A stretch of DNA of 64,000 nt, taken from contig NW_024609880.1 of assembly GCF_016920785.2 (NCBI RefSeq), positions 35,673,152 to 35,737,151 on the forward strand, in the 5' to 3' direction. The DNA comes from Ixodes scapularis (lineage: Eukaryota > Arthropoda > Arachnida > Ixodida > Ixodidae). Both the position numbers and the translations under genes were made by a program. Below the pieces are notes generated by a model. It worked only from the letters and a program-made list of their open reading frames with translations, had not been told where the DNA came from and made no database searches. Shown piece by piece: positions 25,321 to 36,598 of this stretch. Each line of letters begins with the position of its first letter. The first letter of the stretch is position 1.

Positions 25321-26725
25321 CAGTGTTGTACGGAACGGCGTTCCAAGGAACGGCGTTCCTTTTAGGAGGAACGAAGGAACGCCGCCGTTCCATTTTGCAT
25401 CGCTGGAACTGGAACGGGAACGCGTTACATTTTTACTGGCACGGAAAGAGTAACGGCGTTCCTTTTTTTCGTGCAGTGTTTTTTTTTTTTTTTTTAATTT
25501 CTACGAGGGAAGTTTCAAAAGTATAAAAACAATATCTTTACCGAGAGCAGAATCTCGCTAACTTCTTGGTTAATTATCTTAGGGTTTATTTTGTGTTATC
25601 CTCGTTCAGTAACAGTCGGGTGCAGGGAAGCTAGTTAATAATGCTTCTTTTTTCAATGCCCAAGACTGCAGTACAAAAGAGCAAAACTTTTAGTCAAAAG
25701 AAAAGACAGAAAAAAGACGTTTCAAACTGGGCTAATTTCTTTGCTTCCACGGTTCCTCATATACCTAGAAATATAAAGCAGACTATAGCCATCATGGAAG
25801 TTTCACAGGGACCTAGAGTTTCAACAAAATAACATGTTACCAGACATCGAACGCACTCTTGAATCCCGAACAATGATCACTTATTTATAAGATACAAAAA
25901 AATAACTTTCATTCGCCCCACACCTTCAAACTGAACGACTAATTCAACCTTCATGAAGAAGGAGAGGTAGTTTTCAAGACTGACCTCCCGAAGTCGTAAC
26001 CTTTTCTTCCATTCATCGTTTTGCGGACATCAACATCGAGAAGCAACTGTTTTAAAGTTCGCAGAGCAATGTAGGGTAACAGTATATTTTGCTCGTTTGA
26101 TTCCGCCCACCACAAACATAAATACGGTTAAAAGCTAAATTCTTTTTTTTTTTTTAATATGAATACATTAACGAATGAAACCCTGCGTTGCTTGCTTTCT
26201 TCTCCTGGTGCCCTTCCATCACGGCATTCAAATTCGTATGTTGCCATTTGATGGGATAGATTAAAAAAAAATATATTTGTTCTATGTAACTAAATATAGT
26301 AACAAGGCGGTAAGTTGGGCTAGTTGGTTGAACATCGTCAAACTTGAAAACAGCGCAAAAAATTGAACAAAGGACAAGTGAAAGAAGTGCACGGAAAACA
26401 GTGCTTTGTCCGTGCACTTCTTTCACTTGTCCTTTGTTCAATTTTTTGCGCTGTTTTCACGTTTAAAATAGTAATAAGCAAATGTAACGTATATGTAACG
26501 ATAGTAAACTTGAGGAAGAAAACGAGAAAGGACGGACAAACACAAGTTTACTATCCATACCAACCCGCTCGTTCCGTCCCTGTAACGATACGTTCCATTT
26601 TTCGAACTGTAACGGGAACGAGTTCCTTTTTCACATATGGAACTTGTAACGGGAACCCGTTCCAGAAATCAGAAGGAACGAGGAACGAGCTTTCGTTCCT
26701 TTTTTGAGGAACGTGTACAGCACTG
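25321..26725. mobile_element. Non-autonomous hAT transposon with perfect 8-bp duplication
   Basis: Ends CAGTGTTGTAC and GTACAGCACTG are flanked by ATTTTTTG on both sides (25,313-25,320 and 26,726-26,733). Both subterminal regions are crowded with GGAACG/CGTTCC, typical hAT transposase binding clusters. A weak trace of the hAT C terminus (near 26,030) is all that remains of coding sequence. A nested foldback lies at 26,346-26,458. Confidence 0.88.
26346..26458. repeat. Perfect 50-bp inverted repeat
   Basis: Arms 26,346-26,395 and 26,409-26,458 are exact reverse complements around a 13-base loop. The arms contain GAACAAAGGACAAGTGAAAG. A foldback MITE is the simplest reading. Confidence 0.92.
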
Positions 26726-26733
26726 ATTTTTTG

Positions 26734-27265
26734 CCCTTTTTGCAACGCGAATAATGGCATGCGGTTCTGACGAATAAACGTGTTTTCGCCGGCGACACCA
26801 GATATGCTACCACTGCCACTTTTTCTTTTTTTTTTTCCACATTCACCACATCTCAGATGCTCTTTGAACAACTGCTCTGTACGATTCGTTCGGAGGTTGA
26901 AAGCGAAGTTCGTAGTAGACGTTGAGCACAATTTGCTGCACTTCTCTTCCAAAATACAGATTTTTTTTTAACTGTCTGGAAGTTAGCTGGCAAAGAAAAC
27001 ACAGAAGCTGTCGGCGGAGTCGGGCCTGCCATTCCGCGGCCATTACGGCGAACGAAAGTAAGAGCGCAGTTGGCGCAGTTACATATGTCAGGTAACATTG
27101 TAAACGAACAGCGAGGTAATTTTTGAAGTTCAAATTGTTTCTTCCAATAAATATCGAACTTTTGTTCAGCTTGTGCATAAAAACTTTCAAATAAAACTCT
27201 CATTCTGAAGAAACATTTCTTTGCAGCACGTCGCATCGGCCATGGTGCCATGAATTTTGAATAAA
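26734..27265. other. Non-coding
   Basis: Lies between the hAT relic and the LINE tail. Frames here have no recognisable domain. Confidence 0.35.
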
Positions 27266-27269
27266 CAAA

Positions 27270-28735
27270 TGGATATGGATATGGATATAGATATGGTGGC
27301 TTAACCCTTTGTATCGGGCGATCACAGTTTTAACAAAACTGGATCTAGCCAAAAAAAAAAAAAAAAAAAACCTAAATTTGATTGCCATTGCCCCCCACCC
27401 TCCTCACAGTTTTCCCCCACCAGTCCTCCAGTCTTCGCTTTGTGATTTCAACCACCCCGAGGCCGCCGACATCCCCCCGCGGACTGCGCTGGCCACCATG
27501 GTCTCGACTTCCCACTTCATTAATGCACGTCGTCTGCGTCGTCTGCCCCTGCCCTGTCGATGGTGTCGGTCCCAAGTCCAACCCTTTCAGACCCAGTGCA
27601 ACCGCATAATCCACCAGATCTGGTGGCATCAGCGGTCTCAGCTCTCGGCACTCCATTATGATATGTTCAGCTGTCTCCTCCTGCTGGCCACATAGCTGGC
27701 ATGTACCGTCCATCCCCGGCGTGTACTTGGACCTCAGGTGGCGTGTCCTCAACACTCCACTTCGTGCCTCGCACAGCAGCCCACTGCCCCTCGAGTTGTC
27801 GACGAAATCCACGCCCACAATGCTCTTCTTTTCCGCACCGTAGACGGCGAGGGACGGCCGCGGCGACCCATCTGGTCGTTTTTGTCTCCTTCACGCGTTC
27901 CCGCACCTGTTTCGCCGTCCCCGGAGATTCGACCTCGCACAGCAGCACCCGTGGCACGTCATATCGCTCCGTGAGCTTGTTCACTCTCCTTACCCACCGG
28001 GTGTTGATGCTTCGAAGGTGGATGTACTTGAACACCTGGCGAGCCCATCGTTGTTCCGGCAAAGTGCAAAGCTGCCGCTCGAAAATCAGTTTGCTGCTGG
28101 CCTCACGGGCCTCAAAGCAGGACCAACCCATGTCGCCCTGGACGTACTCACTGGTGGTGTTTCGGTGTGTTCCCAGCGCCAGGCGACCCACCTCTCGCTG
28201 CCTCACTTCCAGATGTTCTCGTGTACGTGCCGACAGGCACAGTACGGCATTGGCAAAGGTCAAACCCGGCACCGCCACCATTTTCCAGAGTGCCCGCACC
28301 GTCTCGTATCGGCTGAAGCTCCACATTCCCCTGCATCCCAGGTAGCCCTTGCGCTTGTTCGCCGTGGTCCGCAGCTCGGCCTCATGTTGTTCGAGGTACT
28401 TTTGTCCCGACTGCAGCGTCACTCCCAGGTACTTATATTCGGTCCTCCACTCTATCTTTTGGCCCTGGATGTTCACTCTCTGCGAAAGCTGCGTAGAGGC
28501 ATCCTCTGTTTCCTGTTGCTCCACCCCCGCCCCAAGGACTCCAGACTTGCTGGGGTTGAACGTTAGCCCCAGGGTGGTTCCCTCTTTTCCACAGATGTCC
28601 AGTAATTCCTGAAGTTCCTCCAAGGACCCCGCCATAAGTACCACGTCATCTGCATAAATCAAGGCAGGGATCCTCCGTGACGGCAACGACAGCGTTGCCA
28701 ACCAGAAGGCTAATTTCTCCAAACATGCTGCATGT
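27270..28735 (-). pseudogene. 5'-truncated LINE with RT end and zinc-knuckle domain
   Basis: On the minus strand a 351-codon frame begins inside reverse transcriptase (IPALIYADDVVLMAGSLEEL; YADD catalytic box near 28,650). It continues through LTFNPSKSGVLGAG and EYKYLGVTLQSG and then the thumb/connector region. A frameshift near 27,800 moves to the next frame, which carries CQLCGQQEETAEHIIMEC, the Cys-x2-Cys-x8-His-x4-Cys knuckle of I/Jockey/R1-type elements. The copy stops just upstream of YADD (5' truncation). Its 3' end is marked by a run of ATATCC repeats at 27,270-27,296. Long frames on the opposite strand are shadows. Confidence 0.88.
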
Positions 28736-28959
28736 GTATATATTAAATGTCAAGTTTGAGAGCTCCATTGGAACATAAATTATGTATCACTGGTACGAAA
28801 CACGAACATTATGATAATTACAAAGGTTACGTGACTTACACTATTAAAATCTTTGACGCACAGCTTTTTGATGCGTAAGAATGCCTTTCCAGGGCCGCGT
28901 CACAGCCCCTAGCCTCCAGTTGCAGTTCAACAGAAGATGGAACGAAGTATAGTTTTTCA

Positions 28960-29740
28960 ATTGTACTACCATTCCCTCTTCGTGCTGGCAGCAAAGCGAG
29001 CTATTGCTGCGCTATTGTTATACGGCTCAACTACCGTTGAGACACGGCACTGCAAAAGATTTCGTATTAGGCTATAGCCAAGGAATTTGACCATGCCTGT
29101 CTGCAACGTTGGCCGTAACGCATTTCAAGTAACGGTGACACCGGTAACGGGTTAATTTGTTCGGTAACGTAGTAACGACTAGTTACCCTTTCAAAAATAG
29201 TACCGGATAACGTGTTTACGATACTTACTTTGAGTACCGTGTAACATAATTACGTTACTCGTTACGTCTTCGTCCCAAGACATAAAAAAAAATTACCCTC
29301 CAATTTTTTCCGTGTTTCTATGCACCAAGTCATGAGTTCTTGCATTCATACCGCATACCTTCAACATTTCGCCTTTCTTTTCCCCCACAAACACTCCCAC
29401 TTTAGAAAAAGCTTAACTCATAAATAGAAAAAAGTAAATCAAAAGTAACGTGCGTTACATTTTCGGTAACTGTAAAGCTTTCCTTTTATTTGCAGGTAAT
29501 GTAGGCTGGTTACGCGTTCCTTTTATTTGCATGTAACGAGTAGCGTATTTTGTTACATTTTTTCGGTAACGCCTACAACACGGTATGTTTGTAATTATTT
29601 TCACAATCGTACATGTATTCCCTCTTTATGCTGGCGGCAAAACGAGCTAGTGTTAAGCTATTGTTCAGAGCTCTGCAACTACAGTTGTGACACGACACCG
29701 CGACGGATTCTGTCTTAGACTATAGTCAAAGGTGTCGACA
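28960..29740. repeat. Direct repeat pair around a GTAAC-rich segment
   Basis: About 125 bp at 28,965-29,085 (ATTCCCTCTTCGTGCTGGCA onward) recur at 29,615-29,735 at roughly 75 percent identity. Between them (29,100-29,580) the sequence is crowded with GTAACG/CGTTAC, as in subterminal hAT regions. Confidence 0.7.
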
Positions 29741-29749
29741 GCCTATGGA

Positions 29750-30465
29750 AAAATTATGCGGAGTTGGCGCCTTTCTCATGGTGCTCTTGGAACGTGACTC
29801 TTTTCTTTCAGCCGCCACGTTAGCCCCGGCTTCGAGGACCGGCTGAGGTCCTACAGGGGAACATCAGACAAGACAGCACCCTTTCCGTAAGACCCTTAAT
29901 GTCTCCTTTCCGCAAACATTCCTGCTGTCGACCCAGTTTGTAGTTTAAAACTATATCAGAATCACAGTGTAATGAGCATTACCCTTTAATCAAGGAAGCT
30001 TCCCAGGGTGTGACAAGTTTCAAAAACGTTTCTCCAAATGTGAAGGTGGTGATTTACTCTCTATTTTATTTAGTAAGGATCTTCAAGTATCTAGACATGC
30101 TGTATATTGCCGTTGTGAGCCAGAAAATTACTCTAGGGTAGTTATACCATGTGAACCTAGATATTATACGTGACAAAAATAAAGACGCTGGTTTGAATGT
30201 TTCATGACCCACATTATAGAGCAAAGCCCATAGAAGTGTAAATTGCATTCTGTTACCAGTTCACATAAATATTCAATGTAACACTACATATTAGTACTTT
30301 GGATGTCGTTCTCTAGAGGGAATTATATTTCTTTGTTGGACGCATTATAGGTCTAAGTCAGTCTCTTCTAATTAAACATATGTCTATTCCTATGCATGTC
30401 AGTTAGCTTACACTAGTAACTCTACACTTCCGCATTTCTTGAGCTGATCAAGGAGACTTCTCGAA
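29750..30465. other. AT-rich sequence upstream of Schip1 exon A
   Basis: No TATA box, GC box or CpG island immediately before the exon, which argues that exon A is internal or that its promoter lies elsewhere. Confidence 0.35.
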
Positions 30466-30470
30466 CGCAG

Positions 30471-30516
30471 GTTCCGACCGGCATGGGCCCCGGAGCGGCT
30501 CTCGCCGGAAGGAGCC
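30471..30516 (+). other. Open in-frame leader before the Schip1 exon A ATG
   Basis: The reading frame of exon A stays open for 15 codons upstream of the ATG, back to a possible splice acceptor (TCTCGAACGCAG). If this acceptor is used, the exon takes one base from a codon begun upstream and the true start lies in a 5' exon not yet identified. If the segment is 5' UTR, the ATG at 30,517 is the start. The sharp rise in GC content at about 30,460 fits an exon boundary better than a promoter. Confidence 0.4.
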
Positions 30517-31206
30517 ATGTCACTGTCCTCCCCTGAGCCCGACGACCGGCAGGACACGCTGTCCCTGCTGCGGTCCAACAGCTACGGCTCGGACGACTCC
30601 TCCACGTCCTCGGACGAAGAGTCCTCGGAGATGAGCCAGACAACCGAGAACGGGAGCCCGGAGGCCAACAACAACAACCTCGTCGAGTCCCGGATCGACT
30701 TCGTGACGGCACGTCCGGTGTCGCCCCAGCTGGCCAACGTGCTCTCGCTGAACGTGGGGCCGTCGCCTTCCTTAGACGCGACCAGCGACCTGGTCAACGT
30801 TTGGGCGCCTGGAAGCTTGGTGGACCTCAGCACGGGTAACCGTACCGAGACCAAGATCCTCAACACGGCGGACGCTCGTAACCTGAACCTCGACGACGAA
30901 GCCGTGCGCAACGCGTGTCGTCGGAGGCTCGAGGAAGAGGAGGAGGCCCGGTGGCCGGACCAGGTGGCGCAGATCTTCGACAAGGCGGAGCTGACCAGGG
31001 AGGCGACCACGTCGGCGGCGTCGCTCCTCAACTTTACCCCGGAGAAGGTGCGGCGGTCCAGGTTTCCCGAGGGGCGTCGCCGGACTGCGTCGCCGCAGCG
31101 CGACTTCGACGTTTACAACATCGAGACGACGATGCCGACCATCGACTGGGACGCCATGGAGACGCAGCTGGCCAGAGCCGCTAAGGAGGCCGACTGGATC
31201 GCGAGG
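30517..31206 (+). CDS. Schip1: Schip1 long N-terminal exon (isoform A)
   Basis: This exon encodes 230 residues of a schwannomin-interacting protein 1 homologue, a cytoplasmic adaptor that binds merlin in vertebrates and works with Expanded and Tao upstream of Hippo in flies. The start ATG has a good context (GGAGCC before it). The N terminus is Ser/Asp/Glu-rich, followed by an Asn run near residue 50 and a run of five Glu near residue 140. A segment near residues 212-222 (DWDAMETQLARA) resembles the DWEALEKHLAG region of vertebrate SCHIP1. The exon ends in AGG before a GTAAGC donor, phase 0, which fits the common exon at 46,999. Base composition is strongly GC-rich against AT-rich flanks. The frame stays open upstream to a possible AG acceptor at 30,469-30,470, so the true exon may start at 30,471 and the ATG could be internal. 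The low-complexity N terminus is weakly conserved; the C-terminal match and the splice phase carry the call. Confidence 0.85.
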
Positions 31207-31476
31207 GTAAGCCCACTTGACATCCCCTGAAGCGCCATACGTCAGTCATTGAAAACATCAGGTTCCCACGAACTATAGGTATAGCGAATAAAGTACGCAC
31301 GTTATTCACGGATGTATATATATTTTTTCTCTCTATCGAGAAAGCGTGTTCAGAACTCCTTTACTTAGTTTTTTATATATATTTTCGCTGTCGTGTACGT
31401 ATATGATTTCAGTGGCAGTCCGTGTTTATGCTTTAAATGTTCACTTCGACTGGTCACGGTAAAAAAAAAAAAAAGC

Positions 31477-31515
31477 CACCATTTACTCGGCTGGCGTCCA
31501 GCCGAGTAAATGGTG
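31477..31515. repeat. Perfect 18-bp hairpin in the first Schip1 intron
   Basis: CACCATTTACTCGGCTGG and its mirror around a CGT loop, directly after a 14-A run. Too short for a typical animal pre-miRNA. Confidence 0.85.
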
Positions 31516-32995
31516 TGGTAATTTCTCCACCAGCAGAAAACGCCAGCCAGCCCTTGCTTTCACTGCAAGTCCCAAGCTTGAGCTCTCCTTTTTGTCGAGT
31601 TCACGATACGATTTTGTTGTCACGCAGCTGTAATACATATGCCATCGTTAAAGACTGTTCATATCGGTAATTTGGGGGCATAATTTTTCTTCGTGCTTTA
31701 GGTGAATTCCTAGCTCCCAAAGTAGCTACAGTTAAAGATACACTCTACAGTGTAGCCGTTGGTACTGACGTATACGGCATCACCAACGGAAAGGTACAGT
31801 CAGTGCAACTGGTTAAATTGGGGCTACATTAATTAACGCTTGATGCATCTCGTTTCCGGTTTTCTGGAATGCAATCCATTTACCATCTAAGCGTGAATTC
31901 GAAAGAAGTTAATACGGCGTCTCCTTTTACGCGCGAGTCGTACAGATTTTTAACCTCTTCCGTCTGGCTATACTTGTCATAAGCCGCTTTGGAGCGTTCA
32001 AAAAAGATTTAACAAAAAAACAAAAAAAAAAACATGGAAACGGAAGTTTTTTACTATGCAAAGAATACAGTCCGACAGCAGGTGCTTGCCAGATTGCGAA
32101 GCAGGCGAATACCTCCAACGTTTGATCGTACATTCTGCTCTCCGTCAACCGTTGTAATCCTGAACGCGTTATCATTTTTAGAGCATGGTGCATCTCAGGT
32201 GTACTTTCTTGGCACACGCGCGCCTTCCTTTTGGTGTATACCGTGATTGCCGGCGCAGCGCCGCCGTTTGTGATATAGCCCTTAGAGGATAATTCAGTTC
32301 GTTTCAACTATGGTCAATTCCTTTTCCTAGCTTTTAGACTGGCGGGAGTACTTTATAAAGAACCCAAACCTTTCTACGAGCGATTTTAAAATTAAAGAAT
32401 ACTCTGTTAAGGCTATTCTTCAAAAGTACATGTTTAGTGCGCTGAATAATATATTTTAAGGGTGCGTCCCAAAAAAAAAATTATTTTAGTGATCACAATC
32501 AGCTTTTTTGCACGTGTCATTCTTTTACAGTTTTATTAGTTATTTTTGCTTCGCTTTGAATTAGCAATTTTGTGCAAAATTACCACGGTAACGAACACAT
32601 GTTTGGAAGATGTCACAATCAATCTGGTGGTATTGGACAGCTCGCGCTGCCACTGTGTGAAGCCTGCTTTGAAGTGCCTCGTCCGAAAGGATAGCGTGGC
32701 CCCAAAAACGATCGGCTATAACTTTCTACTCATGAGCACATTTTTGGTTCCCCTGAGTGTTTCACAGAGCTCAGGCTTATTTTGGGGTTCCTCTGACATC
32801 TTCAGGAAGACAACGACATTCCTGGGCTAAACATTAAATGAGACTCTTGCGTGGATTCAGGCCATTTGGCGAGTTAGTGCAGACCTCGGCAAGATCAGCG
32901 TTTAATTAAAATTGCCATTAAAGCAAGTATTCACCGACCTTCCGTTATCTTGGGACAGCGTCTTTTCAGACGTGAGATGGCCGGGCTTCATTTTG
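31516..32995. other. Schip1 intron
   Basis: No transposon ends or coding motifs recognised; poly-A runs near 31,460 and 32,010-32,030 flank it. Confidence 0.4.
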
Positions 32996-33310
32996 TTTCA
33001 AAACATCCATCCAGTCAAAAAATCCAATATGGGTCAAAACATCGAACGAGTCAAAAGATCCAATATCGGCGAAGAAAAAGTCATGATAGTCATTGAACCA
33101 AGAGATCCAACAGGTCAAGAGATCGAGCGAGTCAAAAATTCAACGAGTTAAGAGGTATAACGAGTCAAGAGGTCCAACAGTCACGTGACAGCCGAGTCAA
33201 GAAATCCACGGATTAAAAATATCCAATATTGGTCAAAATATCCAACGAGTCAAAAGATACAACGCGTCAAGAGATCCATATGGGCCAAGAGGTTCAGAGA
33301 GTCAGAACAT
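32996..33310. repeat. 17-bp minisatellite
   Basis: Degenerate tandem repeats of roughly 17 bp, consensus GTCAAGAGATCCAACGA, cover about 310 bases of the intron between Schip1 exons A and B. Several units carry TCCAATAT instead of TCCAACGA. Confidence 0.75.
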
Positions 33311-33726
33311 TTAATATAAGAAATGACAAGCTGGGCATATAATAAATGTGAAGCAGGGCTTAAGCAAGCCATGAAATCATCATCCGCACTGTCCCGCATC
33401 CTTCGTTGTTTTAAAGCAAATCTTCGCGCGAACTCTTTATAATTTTTTCTGTCGTTGGTGGGAGTGGTGGCTTCGCGCCAGCAGGCCGGGGTCTCCGGCA
33501 GTTTGACACCCGACACTCCAAGCAACAAGTGCTCCTGATTGCGCGTCCTTCTGCCGCCGCTACTCATGCCGTTTATTTTGAAACGCACAGGCGGATATGA
33601 CGTCGTCGTGGAAGCATTCTCATTTCCGGGAAGCAGCAAAAAGGGTGCTCCCGCGACGTCGTCGTCGCCGCGGAGTTTTATCGCGCCGGCTTCGTGGCGC
33701 TGGAACTTGAGGGCTTCGTGAATCAT
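33250..33726 (-). CDS. Unrecognised ORF, possibly a divergent exon
   Basis: Reading on the minus strand from an ATG at 33,726, about 158 residues stay open. The first 90 or so codons are GC-rich and Arg/Gly/Ser-rich; the rest includes RKNYKEFARRFALKQRRMRD. I recognise no domain. It runs into minisatellite DNA at its 3' end, so any real coding part is likely to stop or splice earlier. The position beside the exon B promoter makes a divergent transcript conceivable, but a chance ORF in a CpG-rich stretch is equally plausible. Confidence 0.2.
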   Translation of the reverse strand: MIHEALKFQRHEAGAIKLRGDDDVAGAPFLLLPGNENASTTTSYPPVRFKINGMSSGGRRTRNQEHLLLGVSGVKLPETPACWREATTPTNDRKNYKEFARRFALKQRRMRDSADDDFMACLSPASHLLYAQLVISYIKCSDSLNLLAHMDLLTRCIF

Positions 33727-33749
33727 CGTTTGGTCCACATGGGAAACGC

Positions 33750-33993
33750 GAGACGCAGAACGAACTGTGCTGACGCGACGACCGCGCGCACATTTGGGAA
33801 AGTTTGTGCGATGTGCGCGACTCTACACTCTCTCCTCTTTGCCGCCAACAAACTGGCCACGTGAACGTTTGATCGGAAACGCGACCGTTGTTCGCCGTCT
33901 TCGCCGTGGCGTCGTCAGCGGGTCCGTATCGCGGGGTCTGCCCACGTGCACTGATATGCGTCTCCCGTGGACGGGATGGGACGTGGGCAAGTC
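33750..33993 (+). promoter_or_regulatory. GC-rich probable promoter of Schip1 exon B
   Basis: A CpG-dense stretch immediately before the exon B ATG with two CACGTG E-boxes (near 33,857 and 33,942). A minus-strand ORF starts on its other side at 33,726, so a bidirectional arrangement is possible. Confidence 0.35.
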
Positions 33994-34131
33994 ATGGCAT
34001 TCAGACTTCTCGAAACTCACCCGGATGACAAGACCCGAAAGTGCCTTTCGTGGGACACTAACTATGTGTCCTCCATGTACCGGATATGCTACGAGGATGA
34101 AAGTGACGTCGAGGATTTATCAGACTCCGAG
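33994..34131 (+). CDS. Schip1: Candidate alternative first exon of Schip1 (isoform B)
   Basis: A 46-codon exon starts at an ATG in good context (AAGTC then ATGG) and ends at GAG before a consensus GTGAGC donor in phase 0, the phase needed by the common exon at 46,999. The peptide is unlike transposon proteins. It has a Lys/Arg-containing first half and an acidic end (YEDESDVEDLSDSE), a composition resembling the acidic N-terminal regions of SCHIP1 proteins. Without splicing the frame stops eight codons past the donor. The exon sits just downstream of a GC-rich stretch with two CACGTG boxes. With the common exons it would give about 266 visible residues. Assignment to Schip1 rests on strand, position inside the locus and splice phase, not on a residue match, so an unrelated short gene or a chance ORF remains possible. 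Confidence 0.55.
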
Positions 34132-34168
34132 GTGAGCGTGCGCTACCTCGTATAAGTTGCTATACGGA

Positions 34169-34378
34169 GCGCAAGTTCGTCAGCTTCTTTTGCAGGGGTT
34201 GTTCTGACGTCAGAAGGCCGAGCTCGGATTGGCTCTGATTGACTCCGATTGATGGATAGTGGGTAGACCTCAAAGCAAGCTGACTTGAGTTCTACCCACT
34301 ATCCTTCAATCAAGGCCAACAACAGCTCGGCGTCCTGACGTCACCACAACCCCTGTGCAAGAAGCAGGCGAACTTGCG
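34169..34378. mobile_element. CRE-foldback MITE, copy 2
   Basis: A near-complete foldback: GCGCAAGTTCGTCAGCTTC at one end and its mirror at the other, TGACGTCA in each arm, ATAGTGGGTAGACCT at the centre. It begins only 38 bp after the exon B donor. Confidence 0.85.
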
Positions 34379-34409
34379 CTTCGCATACTATACTCTGTTT
34401 CCAATAGGG

Positions 34410-34612
34410 AGCACAAGTTCGTCTGCTTCTTTTACAGGGGTTCTGGTGACGTCAGAACGCCGAGCTCCGATTGACTCTGATTGAAAAGATAGTGGGTAAA
34501 CCTCAAGGCAGCCTTCTTCGAGGTCTTCCCACCATCCGTCCAGTAAGAGCCAATCAGAGTGTGGCGTTCTGACATCACCAGAACCCCTGCCAAAGAAGCA
34601 GACGAACTTGCG
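34410..34612. mobile_element. CRE-foldback MITE, copy 3
   Basis: Lies 31 bp from copy 2 in the same layout, with GTGACGTCAGAACGCC in the left arm and CTGACATCACCAGAAC in the right. Confidence 0.85.
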
Positions 34613-35097
34613 TTCTGAATTAGGGCGACCGCAGTCAACGCCACGGTCTGATGGGACCAATAAAACAGCAACAAAACTGCATTGTCACGGTTGTTTGTCG
34701 TCTGTGCGTTTACTATCATCGGCTAAATCAAAGTCCCTCCCTAGATAAGAGAATCCTAGATCTTGCGACATTCTTTGAAGCGCCGACTGCGTGACGGTGC
34801 AGGTTTTAGGAAGCGAATGGCGGCGCACAGCAGAGGTTTGAACTGAACGCCACCATTTTGTTCCAGCGGAATGTGCTTTGTCATTTGTAATGGTTGTCGT
34901 TACTTGTAAAAGCAGTAACAAAGGATTTTAAACTAAACCCAGTCCTGCGCTTTCTTTTTTCTGCGCACGACCGGTTCAGTTGGTGATAGCGGACGCACAA
35001 AGACGATGGACGCCATGACGATGCACTTTTCTTGACTTAGTGTGCACGAATCAACGTGCAACGGTAGCAACACCTCTTAACAAAACCGCAGTGCTCG

Positions 35098-35245
35098 ACG
35101 AGATGGCGAATCAGAGAAGGCCTACGCTGGGCAAAGATTGGAAACTGCTGCGTCAGAGCTCAAATTCGACTCAAGCCGAATGGACGCAATCGTCGTGTCC
35201 GATCTGTACCTGCCGTGTTGGCCTTCTCTGATGACGCCATCTCAT
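35098..35245. mobile_element. Foldback element in the exon B-C intron
   Basis: Arms GAGATGGCGAATCAGAGAAG with GCC, and GGCCTTCTCTGATGACGCCA with TCTC, enclose about 100 bp. One arm has a 2-3 base insertion. Confidence 0.65.
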
Positions 35246-35249
35246 TCGG

Positions 35250-36057
35250 CACTGCGTCTTTGTTATCTAGGAGGGGCTGAGTGCATGTAGAGAGGGCGTT
35301 TCCCAGCTGCGACAGAGATTGTGCCCTCGCGAGTTCCTGTATCATAAAGAATCATATCGATTGGGTGTCGGAAAGAAATCGGAACTGGACTGAAGCAAGA
35401 TATATTGGGTACCCCTGGGAGTGGCGGCTGCATTGTTCAAACGCGAGCTATTACTCTGGTGGCGCCGCTGAGCCTAGTGTCCGAAGCAAGAAATACTGGG
35501 TATCCCAGGAAGCCGTGATCGCGTAACGTGCCAGTAGAGCGAAAGCTACGGCCCTGGCGGGCCAATCGGAACGTGACTGCCTATCACCGGAGCGCGCCTC
35601 AACTCCGAAGCGTCATGCTCCAATATGTGTGACTTGCGCTCGTATACGTCGCGCATTTCGAAGCATTCGGCACGCAATGTGGGGCTTATCGTTCGCCGTT
35701 TGCCAAGTTACAACGAGATAGGGTATAACCGTGCGCTCTCACCCTGCTGACGCCGCCTGGCCGTTGCCGGTTGCCTATAGTTATCCACTTCGCTTCGTCA
35801 TAAGTCAGAGTGCTGTCAAGGGCTCATACAAACACGGACACACACACTAAAAGCTCAAAGTCAAAGAGCATATATTTACTGCGCCTCATTCGTTTAGAGC
35901 CGATTATAACGCACGCACAGAAATAATACCAGCACCGTGACGTTGCGCTTTTGGCGTTGCTTGTTTGACTGTCTCGGCTCGCCTCAGTGGCACTTTGATC
36001 TGACCCGAGGTTAAACAAAGTATGGACAATGCCCGAGACAACAGAAACGATATGATC
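35250..36057. other. Schip1 intron
   Basis: No recognisable element. Short GC-rich patches near 35,540-35,720. Confidence 0.35.
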
Positions 36058-36090
36058 TGACTAAACTCGTCCAATGGACGAGTTTAGTCA
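36058..36090. repeat. Perfect 16-bp palindrome
   Basis: TGACTAAACTCGTCCA and its reverse complement separated by a single A. It could form a tight cruciform; no function is apparent. Confidence 0.85.
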
Positions 36091-36598
36091 AGTATTCTAT
36101 AGCAATTAACGTTCCATAACTTCTTTTTAGATAACCGGATTTTTTTTAACTCGAATTTTCCACCGACACTTTACTTGCCAGGGTGTGTTCACCTGTGTCT
36201 CGGCCGCTGGTGAAGCAGTATGAATCGTTTGGATAACAATGCGCGCAGACACCGCAGCGTAACGGTGGTTTTTGCTGAACCCCGGTACCTGGAAAGGGAT
36301 ACATAAGAGCACGTTCTCGCTTGTTGTTGTCTTTCATTTTCCTAATATCGTGCCCGTTTTTCTTTAGCTCTCTTTCTCGTGGCCCCAGCTAACAGCAACG
36401 CAGAGCTGTATGACCCATCTGATGCCGGTGCGCTCCTCATCCCGCGGTCGCTCTGTTTTCCTTCCCTCTGTTGTGCCATATATCTGCGCAGGGAGACTAC
36501 CTGCGGAAGCGCTCTATCGACCGTGGCGGCGGTCGCACAACATAGCAGACTATAGTTTTTAAGCAGTGATAGAGTGCAGGCGAGCTGGTAATTAATCG

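Noticed and set aside
27701..28566. Plus-strand frames of 214 and 182 codons
   Set aside because: They are antisense shadows of the LINE reverse transcriptase frame, which has YADD and a zinc knuckle.
31477..31515. microRNA hairpin
   Set aside because: Only 39 bases including a 3-base loop; too short for an animal pre-miRNA and next to a poly-A run.
32996..33310. CRISPR-like regular repeats
   Set aside because: Units are adjacent and degenerate with no unique spacers, in eukaryotic DNA; a minisatellite.
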